A stretch of 64,000 nucleotides of DNA, taken from the NCBI GenBank assembly GCA_025024175.1, contig QCXZ01000137.1, positions 11,222,001 through 11,286,000 of the forward strand, read 5' to 3'. Shown here piece after piece: positions 49,421-60,304 of the stretch. Origin of the DNA: Rhyzopertha dominica (Eukaryota; Arthropoda; Insecta; Coleoptera; Bostrichidae). The translations under genes and the position numbers were made by a program. Every line of letters starts with the position of its first letter. Position 1 is the stretch's first letter. Under the pieces are notes generated by a model. The model was not told where the DNA came from and ran no database searches. It saw only the letters and a program-made list of their open reading frames with translations.

Positions 49421-50170
49421 ACGATATACACAATCAGATAGTGTACAGGTACAAGTGAAAAATTTGCATCGCTTATTAAATCCCTGGTGAATAATAAATC
49501 TACAAGCCACCTTCCTAATTGGATTACAGTGTCAAATACTCCGCTGGAATTTATGGTAATCTTTGTTTTGTTCTGACGGGCTGAAAGTATATACTGCAAG
49601 TCACCACGTAGCCGACTGCCGCAGCAAACGTAATTTAAACCTTTTGTTTAGATCACTCCGTGGAATTTTCACAGGTGCTTTATTACTTAGCCCTGGCTGC
49701 TTCATTCGCGCAAGCTGGATGCACATTCTCTCATTTTGTCATGAACAGTACAGACTGCACCAACAAAAATTTGCACCCCTTAAAAATTCTGGAACAGGTT
49801 AGCCTGAACTGAATCTCGATTTTAAAGTTATTTCTATACAGTGTGAGTACGACCAGTATGGGGATCTCGAAAACTGGCAGAGATAGAAGGAAGGTTATAT
49901 GGAGATAGATTCGCCGTTTTGTTGACCTAACTCAATGCACGTTTTGGTTTTTAAAAAAAGTTAAAGAAATATTTAAGAACGACATTTTTTAATAGAGACT
50001 ATAGTTGGCTATGGATTCATAAAGTCGGTGATTTTTTTTACCTATTCCACCATCTAACACACCGTATAGTTATATTGAATAATTCCAGAGCTTTTGTCAA
50101 TTTTCTCTGTTTTTTGTTGTGTTGTTATTTAGAACTGATCACTAAAAATTAACGTATTTGTAAGTTAAAA
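49421..50170. other. A+T-rich DNA; possible outer end of a transposon at 49838
   Basis: The sequence TACAGTGTGAGTACGACCAG at about 49838 has the form of a terminus of the transposase family found just downstream, but no inverted partner was seen beyond 51035. Otherwise nothing is recognised. Confidence 0.3.
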
Positions 50171-51035
50171 ATGGAGTTTGCAATTCTAGAAAAGCTTTAT
50201 ATGGTTCGAGCATCTGAAGTATACCTTCATCGCTACCAAGATCGCCGTCGGCCTTCTCTAAAGCAATTTAAAAGGCTCTACGGTAACTTAGGACAATATG
50301 ACCATTTTTGTAAACCAAGAAATCGGTCCATGGGTATAAATGAAGCTACAGAAATAAAATACTGGCACTTCACAAACTACTGGTGTTAAAACATTGAAAT
50401 TACATAGACTTCACCGCTACGAGCTTGCAGTTAGCCAAACATTACATGCTGGGGATGAAAATCGGTGTCTGGAGTTTTGTAACTGATATACGAAAATATG
50501 TGCGCAGAAAACCCACAGGTTTTTTTAAGATTATGTGGTCAGATGAAACAAAATTTACAAACTGCGGTATGTTTAGCCGACATAATGAACATCTCTGGGC
50601 AAAAGAAAACCCTCGCAATGCGCAGCAAAGAAGACTTCAAATGATATTTGGGCTTAATGTTTGGTACGGTATTATTGGGTCCGCCATTCTAAGTCACCTT
50701 ACCTTCATTTTTCATAAAATAATTTTGAAGAATTCCTTCAAGATTTAAACTTGGAGGTGCGTAGAACAATGGAGTGGTTCAACATTGATGGAGCACCTCA
50801 TCATAATTCAGTGCAAGTAAGGAATTATCTTGACCAAATGTATGCAAGCCAGTGGGTAGGAAGAAACGGACCTGTTGTCTGGCCGCCCCGTTCTCCAGGT
50901 TTATCTGTTTTAGATTTGGTTTTATGGGGTACAATAAAAAACAAAGTTTACCTAAAGAACTATGAAACAGTTGATGACTTAAGAGCTGCGGTTTTACAAG
51001 CTTTTGCTGCAATTGACAGACGTTCTATCTATTAG
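50171..51035 (+). pseudogene. transposase pseudogene (DUF4817-type helix-turn-helix plus DDE domain)
   Basis: Three successive frames join into one transposase. The first (50171-50389) is the DUF4817 DNA-binding domain: ASEVYLHRYQDRRRPSLKQF, then LGQYDHFCKPRNR. A decayed linker with KLHRLHRYELAVSQ follows. The second (50425-50748) has IMWSDETKFTN (first catalytic Asp), HLWAKENPRN and LNVWYGIIG. The third (50751-51035) has WFNIDGAPHHN (second Asp) and WVGRNGPVVWPPRSPGLSVL, where the third catalytic Asp is Gly; then LWGTIKNKVYLKN. The frame ends at 51035, short of the usual C-terminus. The lesions and the lost Asp make it inactive. It is related to, but clearly different from, the copy at 35655. 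Confidence 0.88.
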
Positions 51036-51800
51036 GAAGGCAACTTACAAAGTGTTTTAGTAAATAATTAACTAAAACTTAAAACAATAGAGGAACTTCA
51101 TAAATCGGCATCTTCTGGAAGTTACATATTAACTTTTACGAACATTATATGGCCGCCTTTGTATTGAACGAAATATTATACAAAATAAAGTACACACATA
51201 AGAACGATGACTATGAGTCCTATGCAATTAGTATTAAAACGAATATTAAAAGCTGTTATTTTTTTAATAAAAATCGCATGAGCATTTAATGGTAGTTGTA
51301 TGAGTATATTCCCATATAATTACTTTGTGTAAATGCAATGTTAAATCATCTTTTTATTTTATATTTTTTACTTATTTTTCTTGCAGTTAGAAAAAAAAAC
51401 GCCATGCGCAATATTAGACAAGGACATGATAAAGCTACGGTATTTTATAGGTGTTTTTCTTGAAACAAATGCAAAAATTTAACGGGTCAACGTGCTCAGC
51501 AAGTTGGAATAGCAACAGCAGTTTCTATCACCCTATGTAGCGTACCTTTAAAGAACATGCCATTATGTATAATCTAAAATAAAAAAGACCTTAAAATTAA
51601 GTAGTTTTTTCCTGTCACAAAACATAATATGGGCAGTTGCCATTTAAATATGTAATAATCTATTACATATTATGATCGTAGCATATTTTTGTTTAAAGAA
51701 AGCTAGTTTTATTTTTCTGATTGAGAATATTCCTCTGCTTGTGCCTAAGTATATAAGTAACTCTTATGTACAATCTCATCTCATGTAAATAATTTTCTGT
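51036..51800. other. A+T-rich DNA, nothing recognised
   Basis: 3' flank of the transposase relic. No terminal repeat was found. The final bases lead into the target duplication at 51801-51808. Confidence 0.4.
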
Positions 51801-51808
51801 AGTAAGTA

Positions 51809-52106
51809 TATCCTGATACCCGGGTACATGTGCTACCCGATACCCGCTAGTACCCGTTAACCGGTAACTACCTGATATCCGTTAAGTACCCGATAAGCGC
51901 TGCTGCCAGACAACCGATATCCAAGCTCACGCCGATATAATTAGTGACACCTATATAATTGTGTATCATTTCATTACATTCTATTACTTTTATCAGTGCT
52001 TAACTGGTTTTTTGTTGGATTTCCAGTACTTATAGGATATCGGGTAGCTACCCGGGTAGCAATATCGGATACCCAGATTCTGAAATTATCTGCTATCCGT
52101 ATCCCT
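51809..52106. mobile_element. small hAT-like non-autonomous element, perfect 8-bp duplication
   Basis: The octamer AGTAAGTA stands at 51801-51808 and again at 52107-52114, bracketing 298 bp. The right end reverse-complemented begins AGGGATACGGATAG, the left end TATCCTGATACCC. The interior is full of ACCCGATACCCG-like units at both ends in opposite orientation, so the element can fold back. It has no coding capacity. The 8-bp duplication and AGGG-type terminus suit the hAT superfamily. Its make-up parallels the TATCGATAC element at 27.8 kb, with a different unit. Confidence 0.65.
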
Positions 52107-52114
52107 AGTAAGTA

Positions 52115-52739
52115 CTGTACTGTACGGCAATATATAAACAAAAGTACAGCAATTAAATTTAAAGCGCCCCCTCTCCATTACAGTTTATTTCCACAGCTAA
52201 TATTGAGTCATCCCAGCTTCCTTAATTTTAGTATGTTTAAATAAAAAAATATATGACCAAAAATTATAGCAAAGCTGTTGCTAAATATTTCAAACTTAGA
52301 GCAAACCACGAAAAAATAATTTCACCTTTTGGGTATTTTAGTTTGCTTTTTCTTTTGTTCTATAAAATAATTTTCTATTTCAATTTATTTCAATAAGTTC
52401 ATTTGTATAAGTAAAAGTACCTACTTCATAAACGGATTATTATTACTATTATTAATTTTTTTAAAGAAAACTAAACACTACTCTGAATAGGCACAATAAA
52501 AAATATGTAACAGAAATTTTCTTTTTTTTATCTTACAAAACATTTCTAGCTTCCGAGGAGACATAACTTTATCAGATTGTCGAGGAAGTTATTTTCAGAA
52601 ATATGACACTCCTGATTAGGATAATACAGTTAAGCACTCATAGTAATAATCAATATTAAAATCTTCACACACAATATACTTTTATGCAAATTAGAAGCCA
52701 GTGTGTAACATTATACCTTCTTTGTCACATTTGCGGCAA
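52115..52739. other. A+T-rich DNA, nothing recognised
   Basis: No frame or repeat of note. Confidence 0.4.
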
Positions 52740-53130
52740 CGCATTTAGCAATAGTGGTGATAGCTAAGGAACACAGTGACCCGCAGACAGCCTTCTCTTC
52801 TGCGAGATTACCGTTTCAAGGAGCGGTCGGATAGTACAGATATCATAAAGTTTTTATTAACTCGGCGGCGTTAAAACGTGCCTTAAACATACGGCATAAA
52901 CGTCTGTTTACGGGGTTACGATCGAGCCACTGGAAAATCAAATGGCCACATAAATCTGTGGAAGTACTGCTAATTTAATTGAAAAATAATTTACTGCTGA
53001 ATTGCATGACTTTTCCCCTCGGTTTCGACCATTGCGAGAGGTTACGCGATCCTCTTCGTGTTCTAGTTCGGATTGTGAGTGCTGCAGAGGAGCTTATATA
53101 ACTTGGCGAATAAAAGGTTTAAGAATTAAA
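52740..53130. promoter_or_regulatory. G+C-richer complex block (candidate regulatory element)
   Basis: Balanced composition, CpG words (ctcggcggcgttaaaacgtg near 52861), and CATAAA/TTTATTA words of the Hox or Caudal type at several positions (for example 52853 and 52898). No coding frame. The role is inferred. Confidence 0.3.
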
Positions 53131-53360
53131 GCACACCAAGTCTGAAAAGCAAAGTGACAATGGAAAGTTGTAATTACACTGATTTAGTGACCTAGTGCAG
53201 AAAATTTCTAAAACAGACACATTGTCATCCTTTGAAATGAAATAGCCAATAACACCATAACTTAATTGGGATTACGATAAATAAAATTAATAATACCCCT
53301 TCCCGCTTTGGGCATCATATATCGACCTATAGATCTGTTCTAAGAAATTAAAATGCATGT

Positions 53361-53464
53361 CTATGCTGTGCTGTCTACACCTCAACCAACTGCAGATAGA
53401 TCTATTTCACTGTCATTACAGCTCATCAGTGCGGTTTAGGTCTAGTGTAGACAGCACGGCATAG
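53361..53464 (-). ncRNA. hammerhead ribozyme, type I, near-canonical
   Basis: Read on the minus strand, the outer arms 53464-53445 and 53380-53361 pair over 20 bp with one mismatch. Inside them, after a 5-base bulge (53444-53440), a 7-bp helix with one mismatch and a 4-base bulge (53391-53388), a 3-bp helix abuts the core. The core is CTGATGA (53429-53423), helix II GCTGT/ACAGT with an AATG loop, GAAA (53408-53405), helix III ATA/TAT with a GATC loop, and C17 at 53395. Every invariant core position (C3 U4 G5 A6, G8 A9, G12 A13 A14, A15.1-U16.1) is present. Predicted cleavage lies between 53395 and 53394. Helix II starts with a G-U pair instead of the usual G-C. The bulges in helix I fall where loops that contact helix II are expected. 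No protein gene or terminal repeat of a carrier element is visible around it. Confidence 0.75.
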
Positions 53465-54109
53465 AACTGGTTTTGCTTATATACCAAAGCAATGGTATGA
53501 TGAAAGTAAGAATTTAGGATGGCAATTACATGGATGTCAGCATTACACTTGCATGATGACAAAGCCACCTAGCTGCCTTAACGGGTACTACTTCCTAAGA
53601 AATGTAAAAATTACTTGCATAACATCTTAAATATTGAACTTAGAAATGAAAATACTCTTACTTTGAATTTCGTATAAGGATCAACTGTTTTAATCTTTCA
53701 CTAATCGTAAACGAGCATATACGAACGGGGTATACCAATAGTATCCTGACCTCAGCCACTGAGATTTGAAAGGCATAGGGATAGGGGTGGTGTATCAACA
53801 TGTCTACCTTAAAAATATGGACACATACATTTTAATAAGGTACCTTTATCGGAATATTGATTGGGTGTCCAGGACTCCAAATGAAGCTTGAAGTTATTCA
53901 ATACATCCTTGGAAAAAAATTCAAACCTGGTTTGCACCAAACATAAAATTTATGATGCGACCTTCTTCAAGGTATAAATCAAAGTTGAGAGCTAAATATT
54001 AAAACTAAACTTCTATAAAAAGTAACTAGATTTACTGCAAGCAGCGAAAAAGTGATTGATAGTATCACCAAAAAGGGCTTACTTCGAATACAGACCAAAA
54101 CAAGTAAAA
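53465..54109. other. A+T-rich DNA, nothing recognised
   Basis: This stretch lies between the ribozyme and a reverse-transcriptase relic. No frame, terminal repeat or other structure was recognised. Confidence 0.35.
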
Positions 54110-54600
54110 TTATGCATGCCAGTTTCATTCAACATTCGTAAACAATTTCTTTTCTGACCCATTGGTGAATAGTTTCCATAATAATGTGGTAACAGTATTT
54201 TATTACATGCAGCTGAAGTGGAAAAAGCTATCTCTGAAATTATTATTATTTTTTATCAATTTAATATATAAGCACCAAATTATAATACTTCAGAGCTTTT
54301 GAGACACTTGTACGTGATCAAATGCTCAAAAGCTTGTCTTTGACAAACATTCCGAATTCAATAGGGGTCACCCTATTAGTGCTTTAGCAAATATTTTTTC
54401 ATAATTACTTGCAAGTACTTGACCAATCACACGTAAGTATAGCAGTGACATTTGTTTTGAGTAAGACTTTTGACCACTTCAACAGCCGTCTACTGTCTCA
54501 CTAATTTGGTTTTTATGGGGCCGTCAGATGATAGCTCTATCTACCGGATCATCTAGAACGTTATGTTGAAGCCAATATCAAGTTGCCCTTACATCTTCAA
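54110..54600 (+). pseudogene. non-LTR retrotransposon reverse-transcriptase relic
   Basis: Short pieces in changing frames are collinear with the N-terminal half of a Jockey-type reverse transcriptase. AAEVEKAISEI near 54210 matches the linker before the polymerase. FETLVRDQMLKSL near 54297 and SEFNRGHPISAL near 54353 match the E-QFGFRKGHST block. VLSKTFDHFNSRLLS near 54455 matches the LSKAFDTVNH block with the first catalytic Asp, and YLPDHLERYVEA near 54542 matches the following strand. Stops and frameshifts are frequent and nothing C-terminal remains. It is older than the other copies. Confidence 0.55.
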
Positions 54601-56559
54601 ATAGTTCGTAAATAGTTACATCGTCGACTGAAGAAAAAATACTATTATAACAAGAAACTATTACTGCACATAACATCAGTCAATGATTTAGCAGCCTTCT
54701 TTGGTAGTTTTATGATTTTTCCATGAGCATGTATACATCATTTATTCTAGAATCGTATCCTAAATAAAAGTGAATTTACAGTTTGAAAAATACATCTTCT
54801 GTAGATGTAAGAGCAGATTGTCGGTGTAGTGGCCCATGCCTGACGCAAGCAGAATCTTATAGGTTCAGCAGGCATACTACTACCATGACGTTACATTAGC
54901 AGTCGAGCTATATAAACGGAGTTTTACGGCAGTATGCAATTTACTAAAGAAATAAAGAATTTGCTGTATAACTTAAGAAGCATTTGCTAACGTTTGTCCT
55001 CTTTCAGCGGTATTAGCATTTTTGACATACTCGCCGTACATTCGCAGCAGGCACTTCCATCAAAGTAAATAGTGTTATAAGCCGACTGGCAAAAATTTGA
55101 AATAGCAGTCTTCCAAACTTCAAAAGAAATTGCAATATTTAACTTGCTTCAGTTTCGCGTGCCATTTTGCNCAAGCTTCTAGGTAAATTTTAAAAAATAA
55201 CGACATGCGGATGTCTTGTATCTGCGTGATTGAGCTTATAGCCCTGCTTAGAAACTTAGCAGAGGCAAGCTATTGTGCAAACCAAACAAAGCCGAGCATG
55301 TTTTAAGTAGTGGCTATTACAAAATACAAAATGATAGTTGTACGCAAACGTAAAAAAAGAAGATAGAAAAGATTATTCCTTAGAAGAATAAATACTATAT
55401 GTACAACCTAGTAATTTAAATACACGTTTTATCTCATTTGACTAATTGTGTCAGTTTCAGTTTAAGAATGAATAAATTGTAAAATCGCGATAAATATATA
55501 TCTATATACGTGCCTACGTAATGTTCGCGGTAGGTTAGTATTAGGTTTATAAAATATAAATCGGAAATAGGCGTTTTGATTTGACAAAGTAAAACAGTGA
55601 AAGCTTTCACCAGCGTGAGAAGGGATGCTTTGGGATCTTCCTTTGCTCGTAATAATATATTTACTTGCTGGTTTTCCTGTTTAATCGCGAATAAAACCCT
55701 TAATTCATGTTATATATCGTACCAATTGTGATGTACACCAAATATCTAATAAAATTTTATATGGATGCTGCGTAAGCATCTGTTATAGACTTCAACATGA
55801 GAAAAGGACGGCTATAGTGTGTCACGTGATTGAAGGTAAAGAGGACTCAATATATCACAATTCTGTCATAAAAGTCATTGTATGCCTGTTCTGTAGTAGC
55901 AAAGGTAACTTTGTAATTTAAATTAATATTACCTAGTTTGATACCTTGTGTTGTGTTGTGAAGTGTATTACGTGGCTTTATGTACCTCGTGGCTCCTTTA
56001 CGCCTTAGCTGAATCATCGATGAGCTATAATTTTCTTACAGTGGCTTCAATGTTTGTCAGTAGAGCTGCGCGATTGTGAAAATTTGCAATCGGTTGTTCA
56101 GGAATAATCAAAACAATCGATTAATCGAAGCAATCGATTGTTTAAAAAAATACTTTTGATCCAGAATATAAAAAATGTACACAAAAAACTGAAACAATAT
56201 CCAAAGAAACATTATGTTTCATATAGCATCATCGAAAAGGTAACTTCATCTGTAAAAACACAACAGATTTTTCTATGCAATCAAGTTAGTGTAACAAAAT
56301 TGATGAACTTGATATGTATACACTAGTATCGGTAACGGAAGAGCCATCCGTTATTTGCTATTAATGATTATGTATTTTTTTCTAACATATTTAATACACA
56401 TCTTGATAACAATACAATAGATGTGCTGCGCCAGTAAATTGGAAAGAAATGCTTATTTTTTCATTTATATCTCAAGCTCCAATGAGCCCTGATAAAATGT
56501 TCCAGAGATATTTGTCTCATCTACACTTCTCTGTGACCTCATATTTTTAGCGCAAGTTG
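54601..56559. other. A+T-rich DNA; possible decayed DNA-transposon end at 56067
   Basis: Mostly featureless. At about 56067-56145 the sequence AGAGCTGCGCGATTG is followed by repeated AATCGATTG-like words. This has the form of a hAT-like end like those at 27.8 and 51.8 kb, with a third kind of unit. No right end or target duplication could be assigned. A 62-codon frame at 56138-56326 has no motif. Confidence 0.3.
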
Positions 56560-57010
56560 AAAATGAACGTCACCATCAAAGAGACAACCCCTTAGCACTG
56601 ATTCCGCCTGCATAATTACAGGACGTCTCAATCCGATTGCAGCCTCATGACATGCCAGCGACAATCATAATCCCAGCTTGCAGCGCTCCCATAAAGGCAA
56701 TTGGCCCAAATTAGAAGTGTAAAAAACGCAAGCCGAGCTTACATTTGCGGATGGCGTAAGTATCTCGGCATTCCAAACGGAATTAACCTCGACCCTTGCT
56801 TTATTGTCATTGCAACTAAATTGAGTCATGAATCTCAACGCAGCGGCAAAACTTGGCGCTGATGTTTTATCTCCGTCGGTAAAAGGGTTCTGTCAACCAG
56901 CGTCACTTTGTTAAGCGTTCGCTGCTGGGATTAATTCGAGCTGTCGACCTGCAAAGCGCACTTCGTTACGCCAGAATTAGAATAGTTGCAGTGTACATAC
57001 ATGTCACAAA
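56560..57010. promoter_or_regulatory. G+C-richer complex block (candidate regulatory element)
   Basis: Balanced, repeat-free DNA with CpG words (gcggcaaaacttggcgctg near 56842, agctgtcgacctgcaaagcgc near 56940). No coding frame. The role is inferred. Confidence 0.3.
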
Positions 57011-58379
57011 CAGCGGAGCTTCGATGTAGATTACCTGAACAAGTGTAGTGCATCACAAAACAACCTTCGTTGTAGATGCATTTAAAGAATCTATATAAAT
57101 GTAAGATATTCTTCTTTTAGGTGATGAAGTCATCCACAGAAATATATTAGCCAAATACCTATGCTTAATGATAACTTAGCTACATTTATAACTACAACGA
57201 GAAGGAGAACGAAATATGCCTTATTCGTGTTAGTTTTGATAAATATTTAACACACACCAACTCTATAAATTAAAAAAAATAGATCCTTAATTCGCAAAAT
57301 CAAAACCGTTTTTTTAGAATAAAAATGCAAAATATATTAAAACTTCCTTACAGAAGGAATGATGTTATACCATCCAGTATTCTTCCTTTGATTTTGAAGC
57401 TGAAGCTTTCTGCTTACAATTGCGCTTATAAGTATTCTGAAAATGTGAGTATATGTATTACCTTAACTATCAGCTATGGAGCTGAAACTGTCCACAGGAC
57501 AGCATTCTTGAGCCCTCACAGTTAAATCCCTACCAGTTCAACTTATCGGTACATGATCTAGTTTTGTATTAAACCCAAATTTTTTAGTTCTTTTGCTTGA
57601 TTGCTGTATAAGCTTTGATATAATCATGTAACAGTAGTAGTCTACAGGCCTAAAGTATGCATAGTTTAATTCACCTTAAACTTACATAAACTTAAAAAAA
57701 TATGACTCCGAAAAACAATAAAGTAGCAAATTTGGGTAAACTAGTAAAGAAAAGTTATTGCACTGAATTTGTTCGCGTACCATATAATAAAACAGTTATA
57801 AATTTACAGTTTAAGTTTAATTAGTTACCTAGTGTAACATAAAGTAGAAGCATTTTCTTGAATTCTTGAAGAACTCCAGAGAGATTCGTTGTATGCAACT
57901 CCATTAAAATAATAACTTCTTCCCACAGGAAAAAAATCCTACAGTAAATGTCACCTACATAATAAAGTAATGAATTTTATTACCCTGCGTAAGACATTTA
58001 TTAAATGCTGAAATATAATTTTACACTATTAGCATACAGCTAGTAGCAATAAAAAGGCGCTAGCAGCTATGAATGCAAAAGAGCTGCTAATTTCAGAATA
58101 GTCACTCGATTTTAAGTAAATATGTTTTGTTAATAAACCAAAATGTAATTTTAGGATGAAAATAAATTCGATAAGTGAAGAAACTTCTAAGAGGGTTGAA
58201 TTTCAGTAACTTTTGCCAAATATATAGAATATACAATACAATGTGTCTTTCGTTCAAAAATTTAACTGCTATATGGGGTATATACCAGAAAATGAGCGTA
58301 ATTTGATTTCCAAAAAAATATATTTATAATTATATAAATATGCATGGTTATATTTATAACCCACTGTTCTTCATAATGA
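57011..58379. other. A+T-rich DNA, nothing recognised
   Basis: A 66-codon frame (57325-57525) without motifs is the longest. A small perfect hairpin GGTTATA/TATAACC lies at about 58346-58361. Confidence 0.4.
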
Positions 58380-58800
58380 CCTTATACATGTTTCCAGGAA
58401 TCACACCTCGCTGAGTCAGTTTTGCCAAACCAAATTATCGGACGTAACAATAAACCTGCCACCAGTTCCGCTTGGATAATTCATAAGACGTGCACAAATG
58501 CAGTTTGCTTCAGTAGCCGCCTTCTCCCCGGAGCGAGGCGCAATCGAACCCACCACCGGAGAGCGAGCCCCACCGCTCAACACAAATATTTTTCCAGCGT
58601 TTTAAATTCAGCACATGGCTCCGGCCCGATACAATAAAAGTGCAGTGTGTTTCTGAATAATAAAGGCCGCGCACAAAGTTCCGATTCGAACATAACATAA
58701 TTTTCCTTAATATTTCCACGGACTTTGACGATCCAAAACAAAGCCCGAAAGCGCCGCTGCGGAATATGAATTGACAATCAGACGGTGAAAAAGTCTCTGT
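58380..58800. promoter_or_regulatory. G+C-richer complex block (candidate regulatory element)
   Basis: CpG-rich, balanced stretch (ctccccggagcgaggcgcaa near 58526). Frames on both strands (58422-58637 plus, 58510-58815 minus) overlap fully and show no motif, so coding is unlikely. The role is inferred. Confidence 0.28.
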
Positions 58801-58965
58801 ATGGTGCATATGCATTTTTACTCTTTGAAACTGAAACGTGTTTAGCCTTTACGTACACCTTTTATGCACTAAAAAAAAGAGGAAATAGGAGAAATCGGCA
58901 ACTTTAGTGCACCTGTTATAATCATAGCAGGAGGATTACGATCAATACCCGGATGAAGCATAAGC

Positions 58966-59382
58966 TCAGCTACTGGGTTTGTTTAAAAAAATACACCAAG
59001 AAAGAAACATATGTCTTGGCAACATCGTACGAGGACTGACTTCTGAAAATCCAGGACATCTCCAGCTCTCTTGAAAATGCATAGAAAGTGAATGTGTTAC
59101 GTATACTGAATCGCTCTTATACACCAATATTAGAAAGCCTATAAGGTGACCAGGGTATAAATGTTGAAAATGATGTAGCTCTTCTTGGGCACAAATATCG
59201 AAATGGTTTGCCACATTTCTAGAACCCTTATGAAGGACAGGGAACACAGGAGCAGGACATTTAGTAAATCCGCGAAGTCCAGTACAACCTTTTGGAAACC
59301 TAATACTGTCGAAAGTAATACAATGGTACGCCGGCGCCGTACCGTCCATTCGAAAAATTTGCAGGCTCGATGGCAACCTCAA
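58966..59382 (-). CDS. 138-codon open frame of unknown nature
   Basis: This is the longest single open frame in the window, on the minus strand from 59382 to 58966, in DNA somewhat richer in G+C than its flanks. The peptide has balanced composition, with eight Cys, many His and Pro, and a central hydrophobic stretch (HLIGFLILVYKS) around residue 94. I see no known domain. The opposite strand also has a 68-codon frame (59185-59391), which weakens the case. It may be an exon, a decayed mobile-element gene, or a lucky frame. Confidence 0.2.
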   Translation of the reverse strand: MRLPSSLQIFRMDGTAPAYHCITFDSIRFPKGCTGLRGFTKCPAPVFPVLHKGSRNVANHFDICAQEELHHFQHLYPGHLIGFLILVYKSDSVYVTHSLSMHFQESWRCPGFSEVSPRTMLPRHMFLSWCIFLNKPSS

Positions 59383-59399
59383 GTATGTTGAAGTATGGG

Positions 59400-60304
59400 A
59401 CGGAACTTTAGTTGTTCCGAATAAAAAAACTGACTAATGATATCGTCGAATCATTTCTATTTTCATGGATGGAATTTGCATTGTTCAGCATCCCCTGGAG
59501 ATAGTTGCCCAATTCTTGTAATCTAATCTATCTAAATATTTTGAGAATAAGTAAATATAATTACCTCAAAAAAGTAACTTGGGTGTAGTTTAAAAAAAAT
59601 ATTTAGTACGTTAGCAACTTTGAAGGTTTCTTTTGCAATATCTTTGAATAATGTGAGAGACGATATTTTCAAAATTAACATTTATCCGTTTAAAACTAGT
59701 TGCTAAAGCGTAGAAAAACACTTTCGGTTAACCATACTTCCTGTGAATAGGAAAACGTAGCTCAGTTATTTACGCGTTGTACGATCTATGTGACGTATGT
59801 TGCGCTAATTTTACTATAAATACTGGAATTGGTCATTTATAAATCAGTCCAATACTAGAATCGAAGACCCCCCATTCAGAAATTGACCCTCTAACAATCA
59901 TGCAAGTAATAAAAATCTGTTATCAAACACTTTTACTTTATAATGTCCTTATAACTTACTTTATTTACCTTTTTTCTAACAGATTTATTTATTTATTTTA
60001 TTATTCGTAATAAACTGTTACTTGCAAAGACTTATCTGGTGTCACCCCTGTCTGCGACAATACTTAAATGAACAACATGTGTTTTATATGGTAAACGGCA
60101 GCTGAAATAATGTCTAGTTTAGTTAAAAATCCAACATTGCTGTTTTTCGACAATGAATAATTTTTGTATGCCCAACACGTCTTTTGAACCCTGCTAAGCA
60201 GCAAAATAGTCGTCTTGAGAAAAAAATGAGTAGATGATAGTTCTTTGGAAGAACCTTGACCCTTGGGCAATGGTAATATTTTATTTTATTATATTTTGCA
60301 TTAT
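59400..60304. other. A+T-rich DNA, nothing recognised
   Basis: No frame of note or repeat ends. Overlapping minus-strand frames at 60064-60353 are chance-like. Confidence 0.4.

Noticed and set aside
50779..51012. 77-codon minus-strand open frame
   Set aside because: It is the antisense shadow of the transposase pseudogene, whose plus-strand motifs are clear.
58422..58815. Open frames on both strands of the G+C-richer block
   Set aside because: They overlap fully on opposite strands and show no domain; higher G+C alone lowers stop frequency.
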